Assembly: GCF_019966515.1 (NCBI RefSeq)
Contig: NZ_JAIMIB010000026.1
Location: 1-33,111, forward strand
Source of the DNA: Roseovarius aestuarii
GTDB lineage: Bacteria; Pseudomonadota; Alphaproteobacteria; Rhodobacterales; Rhodobacteraceae
Direction: 5' to 3'
DNA length: 33,111 nt
In this document: one piece after another, positions 17,281 through 23,835 of the stretch
Layout of the letters: every line of letters starts with the position of its first letter
Numbering within the stretch: the first letter of the stretch is position 1
Notes under the pieces: generated by a model
Told to the model about the DNA's origin: nothing
The model's input: the letters and a program-made list of their open reading frames with translations, nothing else
Database searches by the model: none
Made by a program: the position numbers and the translations under genes

Positions 17281-17754
17281 TTAAAGCCTGGATGAGATCA
17301 CACCGGTATTAAATCCCGCCATCCTGAGTTCACCGTAAAGCCGCTGATATTCGATCTTGGGGCATCGGTTCATCACCACATCCACACCCCGCGCGCGGGC
17401 GATCTCCGCAGCGCCTGCATGGAACACACCGATCTGCATCCAAATGGTATTGAGACCGGGAAAGACCTCAAGCGCCTCGTCAACAATGGGCGGTACGGCC
17501 TCGGACCGCCGGAAAATATCGACCACATCCACCGGGGCTGTAATATCTCGCAGACTGGCGACGACTGTCTGGCCAAATAGCGTCTTGCCCGCATGACCGG
17601 GATTAACCGGAATAACGGTAAATCCCTTCAGAGACAGGTACCGCGCCACATAGTAGCTAGGGCGCACCGGATTCGGAGAGACGCCCGCGATCGCAATAAC
17701 CTTGGTCCGCGTCAAAATCTTCCGAAGATGCGAATCGGAATATTCTTCTTTCAT
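17281..17754 (-). CDS. CoA-binding-domain protein (YccU type)
   Basis: A 157-aa cytoplasmic protein with the Rossmann-like CoA_binding fold of succinyl-CoA synthetase alpha subunits, without catalytic domains. Seen: VIAIAGVSPNPVRPSYYVARYLSLKGFTVIPVNPG (residues about 18-52), VDVVDIFRRSEAVPPIVDEAL, and GLNTIWMQIGVFHAGAAEIARARGVDVVMNRCPKIEY, all typical of the YccU/small CoA-binding family. Role unknown. The ATG at 17754 is chosen because AAGG lies 7 bases upstream; the frame is open another 43 codons but that stretch contains a terminator hairpin. Convergent with the Dabb gene. Confidence 0.85.
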   Translation of the reverse strand: MKEEYSDSHLRKILTRTKVIAIAGVSPNPVRPSYYVARYLSLKGFTVIPVNPGHAGKTLFGQTVVASLRDITAPVDVVDIFRRSEAVPPIVDEALEVFPGLNTIWMQIGVFHAGAAEIARARGVDVVMNRCPKIEYQRLYGELRMAGFNTGVISSRL

Positions 17755-17804
17755 TTCTGAGCCTTGGTTAATTGGAAAATACACAATACCCGTTTGCCCC
17801 GGCG

Positions 17805-17833
17805 AAAAAAAGCGCCCAGGGAAACCTGGGCGC
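17805..17833 (-). terminator. strong Rho-independent terminator
   Basis: On the minus strand a perfect 9-bp stem GCGCCCAGG / CCTGGGCGC closes the four-base loop TTTC and is followed at once by seven T's. It lies about 137 bases beyond the zinc-ribbon gene stop and 51 bases before the CoA-binding gene start. It therefore ends transcripts arriving from the right. Confidence 0.85.
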
Positions 17834-17893
17834 CAGTCGCGGAACGAGGGACAGTGAAGTGAAACGCTGATGTTCCAGATCAACGCTTCTGGG
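17805..17893 (-). ncRNA. candidate small RNA or leader attenuator
   Basis: On the minus strand TTACTC, a 17-base gap and TATATC sit just before 17893, followed by about 85 bases with no start codon or gene and then the strong terminator. The 5' part can fold (CCAGA / TCTGG at 17892-17875, and GAAC / GTTC further on). This layout is that of a free-standing small RNA. It could instead be a terminated leader of the CoA-binding gene. The -35 match is weak and no known RNA family was recognised. Confidence 0.35.
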
Positions 17894-17969
17894 ATATAGA
17901 TAGTTCCTGCTTTAAGAGTAAAAAGAGGATGTAATACAGATGTGAACAGAGAGTTAAAATTTGGCCCGC

Positions 17970-18290
17970 TCAGTCAAAGATATCTTCGACCACATCCCAG
18001 AGTTCCTCGAACACTTTCCGCGACAGTGATTTTCGGCCCTTCTTCCGCGCTTTCCCGTAAGAATTCCAGCCTTTGCGATTATCCCGAACCGGTCGTTTCT
18101 GCGGCTGAACAAAGCAAGGCGCCTGGAAAGCCTGTTTTTTCGGGGCAGCCCGCGCAACCGGCATCAGCTTCATCTGGTGCAGCGGCGCTCCACACGAGGC
18201 ACAGGCCAGCTCGTGCCGGGATTGATCCAGCACCAGAACGGTTCTTGCGCCGCAATAACAGCAAGTCGCAATTTTTCGGGTCTGCGGCAT
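17970..18290 (-). CDS. small zinc-ribbon protein
   Basis: A 106-aa soluble protein. Two CxxC pairs (C10-x2-C13 and C30-x2-C33, in TCCYCGAR and CASCGAPL) form a zinc ribbon. The middle part is basic and rich in Lys/Arg/Gln (PKKQAFQAP... KARKKGRKSLSRK), followed by an acidic-hydrophobic end (VFEELWDVVEDIFD). Such a layout suits a nucleic-acid-binding or adaptor protein; no function is known to me. The ATG at 18290 is preferred because AAGGAAAG lies upstream; an ATG 33 bases earlier has no ribosome site. Confidence 0.7.
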   Translation of the reverse strand: MPQTRKIATCCYCGARTVLVLDQSRHELACASCGAPLHQMKLMPVARAAPKKQAFQAPCFVQPQKRPVRDNRKGWNSYGKARKKGRKSLSRKVFEELWDVVEDIFD

Positions 18291-18424
18291 CGCCTGGCTT
18301 TCCTTTCTGCAAGTGCCTTGCATGAATATTGGCGCGCGACAACAGACTGCAAGGGCATAACCGGGCAGGATTTCGACCTTAAAGCGTGATATACTCCCGG
18401 TATTTCTACCTAGGAGTTATTTCG

Positions 18425-19336
18425 ATGTCCGATATTGCAAACAATACTACCCCACTCGATGATCTGCCGTTTACCATCAGCCTGCGCCGCGTCAATCGAG
18501 GCGTTGGCTATGTCGCGCTGTTCCTGCCGCTTTGGCTTATCCTCGTCACCATCTTTACTGAGACCTGTTTCAACGCCTCGATCAGCCATTACTATTTCAG
18601 CCGCATCGGCGGCGACCTGCTGGTCGGCTCTCTCACCTTCATCGCCTTGCTACTTGCGTTTTTCTATAGCTTTCCCACCGACAAGGTCGACGGTTATCGC
18701 AGGCACACGACGCTTGATATCTGGCTGGCCAAGATCGCCGGCATCAGCGCCTTCTTGATCGCGTTTTCCCCCACCACCGGCTCGGGGTGTCTCTATGACG
18801 GGGCCGAGGTGGCACGGGTGTTCATCACCGGCGCCACCGGATCGGAGGATTTCAACAATGGCGGAACTGGTGTGGCCGGAACGATCACCTATAATTTCTG
18901 GGCCAGTTTCAAACGGTTCGGCAACCCGGAAAACGTGCCGCTGATCCTGCGCAGCATCCATTTCGCGGCAGCCGCCGCCATGTTCCTGATCCTTGCCTAT
19001 TTTTCATATTTCGTCTTCACCCGGGACAATTCCAGCGCCTCTCAAATGGCCGGAAATCGCAAGATCCGCCGTAATTTCTGGTATCGCTGGCTCGGGCGCG
19101 CCATTTTGCTGGCGGTTCTTGCCATCGGCGTGAAATCCGCCGCATTGGCATGGCTTTTGTCGCCAGAGACGGCCACAGCGGTGGAAACCTGGTGGAACAG
19201 CTTGCGGCTGACTTTCGTGTTCGAAGCCATTGCCCTATGCAGTTTCGGGTTAAGCTGGATGATCAAGGGCCGGTTTATCAAAGCGTTCGAGGACGCTGCC
19301 GCGATGGATGCGACGACTCAGGGCCGGGCCGCATAA
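18425..19336 (+). CDS. six-helix inner-membrane protein of unknown function
   Basis: A 303-aa membrane protein with six strong hydrophobic helices: VGYVALFLPLWLILVTIF, GGDLLVGSLTFIALLLAFFY, KIAGISAFLIAFSPT, FAAAAAMFLILAYFSYFVF, AILLAVLAIGVKSAALAWLL and FVFEAIALCSFGLSWMI. The string ISHYYFSRIGGDLLVGSLTF recalls a family of unannotated bacterial membrane proteins with a conserved 'ISxYY...D.fVG.L' segment, but I cannot name it. TAGGAG lies 8 bases before the ATG at 18425. Its 3' end overlaps the 3' end of rlmB on the opposite strand by 19 bases. Confidence 0.7.
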   Translation: MSDIANNTTPLDDLPFTISLRRVNRGVGYVALFLPLWLILVTIFTETCFNASISHYYFSRIGGDLLVGSLTFIALLLAFFYSFPTDKVDGYRRHTTLDIWLAKIAGISAFLIAFSPTTGSGCLYDGAEVARVFITGATGSEDFNNGGTGVAGTITYNFWASFKRFGNPENVPLILRSIHFAAAAAMFLILAYFSYFVFTRDNSSASQMAGNRKIRRNFWYRWLGRAILLAVLAIGVKSAALAWLLSPETATAVETWWNSLRLTFVFEAIALCSFGLSWMIKGRFIKAFEDAAAMDATTQGRAA

Positions 19337-20094
19337 AGCGCCACCGCCGCGGCGTTTGAGACATTGAGCGATCCAAACCCGCCCGCAAAATCGATCCGCA
19401 CCAGCTGGTCGCAGGTCTCGCGGGTTTTCTGCCGCAGCCCCGGCCCCTCGGCCCCAAGAACCAGTGCGATGGGCCGGTCGCGGCGGCCATCAACCGCCTG
19501 TTCGATAGTGGCATCAGCCTGACCGTCAAGGCCCAAAACCAGATAGCCCATTGCCTGCAACTCGGTTATCCCATCCGCCAGATTTCGGATGCGCAGATAG
19601 GGCTGACGTTCTAGCGCGCCACTGGCCGTCTTGGCCAATGCCCCGGTCTCGGGCGCCGCGTGATGGCGCGGAGCAATCACGGCGCAAGTGCCGAACACCT
19701 CGGCTGAACGCAAAATCGCCCCGACATTATGCGGGTCAGTTACGCGGTCCAGCAAAAGAACGCGCGGCGGGTGAACCCCGTCCCCCAAGCATCTTTCAGC
19801 CAGCGGCCCCCAATCCAGCGGCTTGACCTCAAGCGCAGCCCCCTGATGCACCGATTGCGGATCAAGCGGGGCGGCAAACCTGCGCGGGTCCGACAATTCA
19901 GGCGTCATGCCAGAGGCGGCAATCGCATCAACAAGCTTATCCTGCGCATTCCGGGTGACCACCAGGCGTTGCTTCACACGCGCGGGATTTTGCAACGCGT
20001 CGCGCACGGCATGCAACCCAAACAGCCACAGCGTCTCGGCAGCCGCCGTCCGTTTTGCCTGCTCTTTTTCGACCACCCAACGGGGTTTCTTCAT
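19318..20094 (-). CDS. rlmB: 23S rRNA 2'-O-methyltransferase RlmB (SpoU/TrmH family)
   Basis: A 258-aa SPOUT-class methyltransferase expected to methylate the ribose of the G corresponding to position 2251 of 23S rRNA. The N-terminal substrate-binding domain opens with LWLFGLHAVRDAL. The C-terminal knotted domain has all three SpoU motifs: LLDRVTDPHNVGAILRSAE, ALVLGAEGPGL, and GSLNVSNAAAVALY. RlmB rather than TrmH is favoured by the N-terminal L30e-like domain and length. The start at 20094 (MKKPRW) is chosen over an in-frame ATG 60 bases upstream because the conserved part begins here. tRNA-Tyr lies 134 bases away, transcribed in the opposite direction. Confidence 0.88.
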   Translation of the reverse strand: MKKPRWVVEKEQAKRTAAAETLWLFGLHAVRDALQNPARVKQRLVVTRNAQDKLVDAIAASGMTPELSDPRRFAAPLDPQSVHQGAALEVKPLDWGPLAERCLGDGVHPPRVLLLDRVTDPHNVGAILRSAEVFGTCAVIAPRHHAAPETGALAKTASGALERQPYLRIRNLADGITELQAMGYLVLGLDGQADATIEQAVDGRRDRPIALVLGAEGPGLRQKTRETCDQLVRIDFAGGFGSLNVSNAAAVALYAARP

Positions 20095-20166
20095 GGCAAG
20101 GATCACCCCTTTTCCTGAGCGCGCGACAATGCGACGGGGCCGGAGCATGTGCAAGGTATTTTCCTG

Positions 20167-20195
20167 TTGACGGTGCGGGGCCGCGCTTGTAATCA
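20167..20195 (+). promoter_or_regulatory. promoter of tRNA-Tyr
   Basis: TTGACG (20167-20172), 17 bases, then TAATCA (20190-20195). The start point would be near 20202, giving a short 5' leader of about 27 bases before the tRNA. Confidence 0.55.
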
Positions 20196-20228
20196 GCGCT
20201 GCACGTCAGGGGCCGAGCCGCTGACAGT

Positions 20229-20312
20229 GGGCGACAGGCCGCAAGGTGTGGCAGGGGACTGTAACTCCCTCGCGGAGACGCACGCCTGGTTCGATTCCAG
20301 GGTCGCCCACCA
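20229..20312 (+). tRNA. tRNA-Tyr (anticodon GTA)
   Basis: The full cloverleaf can be drawn: acceptor GGGCGAC with GTCGCCC, discriminator A and encoded CCA. The D stem is GCC/GGC, the anticodon stem GGGGA/TCCCT with loop CTGTAAC (anticodon GTA), and the T stem CCTGG/CCAGG with loop TTCGATT. The long variable arm (GCG-GAGA-CGC) makes it class II, as expected for bacterial tRNA-Tyr. Total 84 nt including CCA. Confidence 0.96.
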
Positions 20313-20815
20313 TTTTCTTCTTTCTCAAGTACCTAGAATGCAAAACCCGCTGGTGCGACGCACAGGTAAGAGACAAACATGCGTTTAGCTCACCGTCGGG
20401 GCACCTCCTGCCGAAGTACATACTAATTCCGCTGGCCCGCCCCTCCGGCCTCCAGATCACAGGTTCGATGGACTATGCGCAGAGATTGCATTCGCGCTGC
20501 CTTGAACCTTCATGGGTGCCACGCATTTGTGCGTGCTGGCATGGCCTGAAGTGTTACACAGAACTTAATGATATGCCCGACATCAGCACCTTTAGGGCCG
20601 ATTAGGGGACCTGTGGCGACACGTACCCAATTATTAGGCATAGCCTAATCAAAGGTGAGAAATACCATTCTTTCTCCGAAGCCAACCTTCGACGATCCTC
20701 TGATTCAGAACGGGTGAAGAAGGTTCAGTCCGCGCCCGTTTATCCTGAGGAACGGCAAAGTGCGAAGCTGGGCCAGCTTGAGTTTTTCATTGCTGAAACA
20801 ACCAAGAGGTAGATC
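20313..20815. other. intergenic region between tRNA-Tyr and the FMO-like gene
   Basis: About 500 bases with no supported gene. Frames on both strands are short, broken or antisense to the tRNA. A T-rich run directly follows the tRNA. The 17-bp palindrome at 20633-20649 is the only strong signal. I searched by eye for a copy of the tRNA 3' end here and in the rest of the window and found none. Confidence 0.5.
20633..20649. promoter_or_regulatory. perfect LysR-type box (ATT-N11-AAT)
   Basis: ATTAGGC-ATA-GCCTAAT is a perfect 7-bp inverted repeat with the T-N11-A spacing typical of LysR regulator sites. It is 167 bases upstream of the FMO-like gene. A related 17-mer (11 of 17 identical) occurs before the amine dehydrogenase gene, and a LysR gene lies in the same cluster. 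Confidence 0.55.
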
Positions 20816-22087
20816 ATGGCTATCAAGCAAGTAGACACGTTAGTGGTCGGTGGCGGTCAGGCCGGTATCGCGATGAGCGAACACCTCCGCGATCATGCCG
20901 TGCCACATCTCGTCCTCGAAAAGAACCGCGTTGCAGAGGCCTGGCGATCAGGACGCTGGGACTCGATGGTGGCGAACGGACCTGCATGGCATGATCGCTT
21001 CCCAAATCTTGAATTCACCGACGCTCACCCCGATTCCTTTGTGCCGAAAGAACGCATGGCGCAATATCTTAGTGATTACGCAAAGATGATCAGTGCGCCA
21101 ATACGCACAGGTGTCGAGGTGCTAAAGGCCGAGAAGAAAAATGCGGGCTTCGTGGTAGATACGTCCGAAGGTCAAATCGAGGCCCAACGGATCGTCGCTG
21201 CCACGGGCGCATTCCAGACCCCGGTCATTCCTCCCCTCGTTCCCGAAGAGGAGGGCATCTTTCAGCTACATTCCTTTCGCTACCGAAATCCCGATCAACT
21301 GCCAAATGGCAACGTAATAGTTGTCGGCGCCGGCTCATCGGGGGTGCAGATTGCGGATGAACTTCGTCGCGCAGGCAAGGACGTCTATTTGTCGGTCGGC
21401 CCGCATGACCGGCCGCCACGTCGGTACCGCGGACGCGACAACGTTTGGTGGCTCGGTGTCCTCGGTCTTTGGGAGGCACCGTCAATGACGCCAGGAAGCG
21501 AACGTTTCACCATTTGCGTAAGCGGTGCGCATGGCGGAAATACCGTCGATTTCAGGCGCATGGGTGGCGATGGCATCACCTTGGTCGGCATGACCGAAAC
21601 CTACCAGAGTGGTGTTTTCCGGTTCGCCAATGACCTTCGCGAAAATATCGAGACCGGGGACAGAAACTATCTGGCGACCCTGGATGCGGCTGATGCCTAT
21701 GTTGAGCAGACCGGCATAGACCTGCCAGAAGATCCGGAGGCGCGACAGGTGCCACCGGACCCGGAATGCCTGTCCAATCCGATCCGCGAACTCAACCTTG
21801 CCGAGGCCGACATCACCGCCATCATCTGGGCGACCGGGTTCCGCCAGGATTTCAGCTGGCTGAAGGTGGACGCCTTTGACGATACCGGCAAGCCAATCCA
21901 TCAGCGCGGCGTTTCCGCTGAACCCAATGTCTATTTCCTGGGGTTGCCGTGGCAATCCCGTCGCGGGTCGACATTCCTTTGGGGCATTTGGCACGACGCT
22001 AAATACGTTGCGGATCAGATCGCAATCCAGCGAAATTACCTTGCCTACGAAGGGGCGGCCCAACGGGCAACAGTGGCCGAACAATAA
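20816..22087 (+). CDS. FAD/NAD(P)-dependent flavoprotein monooxygenase-like (CzcO/YUCCA type)
   Basis: A 423-aa soluble flavoprotein. The FAD-binding GxGxxG is G12-x-G14-x-x-G17 (VVGGGQAGIA), followed by WRSGRWDSM, close to the 'W...RYD' string of this family. The NADP-binding GxGxxG is G171-A-G173-S-S-G176 (VVGAGSSGVQIADEL). The FMO fingerprint FxGxxxHxxxY is degenerate (IFQLHSFRY), so it fits the CzcO/YUCCA-like branch better than classic FMO. ATGFRQDFSWL near the C-terminus is the conserved 'ATGY' strand. It would oxygenate or oxidise a small substrate; nitrogen oxidation is possible given the neighbours. AAGAGG precedes the ATG by about 7 bases. First gene of the amine cluster. Confidence 0.82.
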   Translation: MAIKQVDTLVVGGGQAGIAMSEHLRDHAVPHLVLEKNRVAEAWRSGRWDSMVANGPAWHDRFPNLEFTDAHPDSFVPKERMAQYLSDYAKMISAPIRTGVEVLKAEKKNAGFVVDTSEGQIEAQRIVAATGAFQTPVIPPLVPEEEGIFQLHSFRYRNPDQLPNGNVIVVGAGSSGVQIADELRRAGKDVYLSVGPHDRPPRRYRGRDNVWWLGVLGLWEAPSMTPGSERFTICVSGAHGGNTVDFRRMGGDGITLVGMTETYQSGVFRFANDLRENIETGDRNYLATLDAADAYVEQTGIDLPEDPEARQVPPDPECLSNPIRELNLAEADITAIIWATGFRQDFSWLKVDAFDDTGKPIHQRGVSAEPNVYFLGLPWQSRRGSTFLWGIWHDAKYVADQIAIQRNYLAYEGAAQRATVAEQ

Positions 22088-22151
22088 TGTCGCCTCTGCC
22101 CTTACTGTTAGCATTCGCAGCCCAACAACCCTGCTTCTCAAGGAGCCTTTC

Positions 22152-22568
22152 ATGGCGCATACCCGTATTCGCAAATTCAATACGTCAGACACCTACCCTG
22201 AACAGAACCTCGACAACGATCTGTGTCAGGCAGTGGTGACACGGGGAGGCAAGACCGTTTATCTGCGCGGCCAGTGCCCGCAAAACCTGGATGATGCCGT
22301 CAATATCGACAGCCACGATCCCGTCGAGCAGACCCATAAGGTGATGCAGAACATCAGGCAGTTGATCGAAGAGGCCGGTGGCTCGATCGAGCATCTGGTC
22401 AAAGTCGTGGTCTACATCACCGATGTGCGCCATCGCGAGGCGATCTATCGCACGATGGGCGAATATATCAAAGGCGTGCATCCCTGCTCGACCGGGCTGG
22501 TGGTGCAGGCGCTTGCCCGACCAGACTGGTTGGTGGAGATCGACGGCACCGCCGTCATTCCGGAGTAA
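22152..22568 (+). CDS. RidA/YjgF/UK114-family protein lacking the key arginine
   Basis: A 138-aa soluble protein of the Rid superfamily, which forms trimers with active sites at the interfaces. LIEEAGGSIEHLVKVVVYITDVRHREAIYRTMGEYI is the usual middle segment and LVEIDGTAVI the C-terminal one (E129 fits the conserved glutamate). In archetypal RidA, an arginine (Arg105) in 'PARSxVEV' binds the substrate carboxylate and is needed for imine deaminase activity. Here the matching stretch at 111-115 reads PCSTG, with no arginine. So it belongs to another Rid subgroup, perhaps acting on imines without a carboxylate. AGGAG is 6 bases before the ATG. Lies 64 bases after the FMO-like gene. Confidence 0.85.
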   Translation: MAHTRIRKFNTSDTYPEQNLDNDLCQAVVTRGGKTVYLRGQCPQNLDDAVNIDSHDPVEQTHKVMQNIRQLIEEAGGSIEHLVKVVVYITDVRHREAIYRTMGEYIKGVHPCSTGLVVQALARPDWLVEIDGTAVIPE

Positions 22569-22576
22569 GCCGCAAC

Positions 22577-22715
22577 AACCCGCTTGCCCGTGGTAAAATT
22601 TTTGGCCCCGTACTTGTGATCGTCCCGTTCGCACCCGAAGGCGAAGCCTTTTACATGGCCAATGACAGTGTTTACGGCTGGCAGTGTCGGTCTGGACTGT
22701 TGCGCTGCCCCACAA
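22577..22715 (+). pseudogene. aldehyde dehydrogenase C-terminal fragment, decayed
   Basis: Between the RidA-family gene and lysR, one plus frame reads KIFGPVLVIVPF then EAFYMANDSVYG. This matches the aldehyde dehydrogenase region 'EEIFGPVLxVxPF...EAIxxANDTxYGL'. The next expected piece 'AGSVWT' is found split over the other two frames (AGSV, then VWTVALP), so at least two frameshifts have occurred. No catalytic Cys region or start is present. It is a remnant of an ALDH gene that once lay in this cluster or was truncated by rearrangement. Confidence 0.7.
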
Positions 22716-22723
22716 CCACCTGG

Positions 22724-22742
22724 ATCAAGTATCAGACTTGAT
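22724..22742. promoter_or_regulatory. palindrome just upstream of lysR
   Basis: ATCAAGT-ATCAG-ACTTGAT is a perfect 7-bp inverted repeat, and its inner part has TCA-N11-TGA spacing. It lies 30 bases before the lysR ATG, where self-regulation by a LysR protein often acts. Its sequence differs from the boxes at 20633 and 23736. Confidence 0.4.
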
Positions 22743-22772
22743 ATCCAACCAACCGCAAGGGATAGTTCTGCC

Positions 22773-23708
22773 ATGCCTTTGCGGTTCACTCTTCGTCAGT
22801 TGGAATACTTCGTCGCGGTCGGAGAGGCTGGTTCAATCGCGCTTGCATCTGAGATGGTGAACGTGTCGTCGCCTTCGATTTCAGCCGCCATATCGCAGTT
22901 GGAGAATGAATTCGGGTTGCAACTCTTTGTTCGCAAACATGCGCACGGCCTGTCGTTGACGCAAGCTGGCCGGCAATTCATGGCACAGGCCAAGACGGTG
23001 TTGCATGAAACCGAAGCGCTAAATCGACTGGCTGATAATATCTCGGGTTTTGTTCAGGGCCCCCTCGCCGTTGGCTGTTTGCTGACCTTCGCGCAGATGG
23101 TGGTGCCGGGGTTGCGTCGGGAATTCGAAGACCACTATCCCGACGTTACCGTCAATCAGGTAGAGCGTGACCAGTCCACACTGATCGAGATGCTGCGCCG
23201 CGCCGATATTGATGTGGCCTTGACCTATGATCTGGACATTCCCACTGACCTGACTTTTTTGCCTTTGGCGGAGCTGCCGCCCTATGCACTTTTTGGAGAA
23301 AACCATCCCCTTGCCGATCGCATGTCTGTTTCAATCTCTGATTTGCGCCCACACAAGATGGTACTGCTCGATCTGCCGCTTAGTTCTGAATATTTTCTTT
23401 CGCTTTTTGAGGAGTCCAGCGCTGCACCGCATATCGCCGAAAGGACGCGCGACATGAATGTGTTACGCAGCCTGGTTGCAAACGACTTCGGCTATTCAAT
23501 CCTAAACATTCGTTTTCTGTCGGATACAGCGCCGGATGGCAGGAAGTTGAAATTCGTACCGATCACAGGCAATTTGCGCCCTTTGCGGATGGGGTTGGCA
23601 ACATCCCCGGGAGCGCAAAATGTTCTGACGGTTCAAGCTTTTATCGAGCATTGTAAAAGTGCCCTTTCGGATGACAATATTCCGAGGGTAGTCTCGCGGG
23701 TCTCGTAG
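22773..23708 (+). CDS. LysR-family transcriptional regulator
   Basis: A 311-aa regulator. The N-terminal winged helix is typical (LRQLEYFVAVGEAGSIALASEMVNVSSPSISAAISQLENEFGLQLFVR..., residues about 6-55), followed by the linker helix (TQAGRQFMAQAKTVLHETE) and a periplasmic-binding-like effector domain to the end. AAGGGA is upstream of the ATG at 22773; the open frame continues back into the aldehyde dehydrogenase remnant, which is not part of it. It is transcribed in the same direction as the genes before and after, unlike the common divergent layout. LysR-type boxes at 20633 and 23736 suggest it controls the FMO-like and dehydrogenase genes. Confidence 0.92.
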   Translation: MPLRFTLRQLEYFVAVGEAGSIALASEMVNVSSPSISAAISQLENEFGLQLFVRKHAHGLSLTQAGRQFMAQAKTVLHETEALNRLADNISGFVQGPLAVGCLLTFAQMVVPGLRREFEDHYPDVTVNQVERDQSTLIEMLRRADIDVALTYDLDIPTDLTFLPLAELPPYALFGENHPLADRMSVSISDLRPHKMVLLDLPLSSEYFLSLFEESSAAPHIAERTRDMNVLRSLVANDFGYSILNIRFLSDTAPDGRKLKFVPITGNLRPLRMGLATSPGAQNVLTVQAFIEHCKSALSDDNIPRVVSRVS

Positions 23709-23735
23709 CTTCTTGCTAATGAGCACTGTCGATGG

Positions 23736-23752
23736 CTTAAGAAAAACCTAAG
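23736..23752. promoter_or_regulatory. LysR-type box upstream of the amine dehydrogenase gene
   Basis: CTTAAGAAAAACCTAAG has CTT-N11-AAG symmetry (flanked to GCTTA...TAAGC) and agrees with the perfect box at 20633 in 11 of 17 positions. It sits 84 bases before the GTG start of the dehydrogenase, a usual place for a LysR activator site. Confidence 0.45.
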
Positions 23753-23835
23753 CAAAGCTTTCGCAGTGACGACTTTATGGAACAAGGCGAATCTGGAAAG
23801 CTTCACCGAAATCAAGACAGGAAGGGAGCGGCACC

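Noticed and set aside
20206..20460. Minus-strand open frame of 84 codons containing GDPGIEPGVRLREGVTVPCHTLRP
   Set aside because: It is the antisense of tRNA-Tyr; this peptide type is a well-known false gene call.
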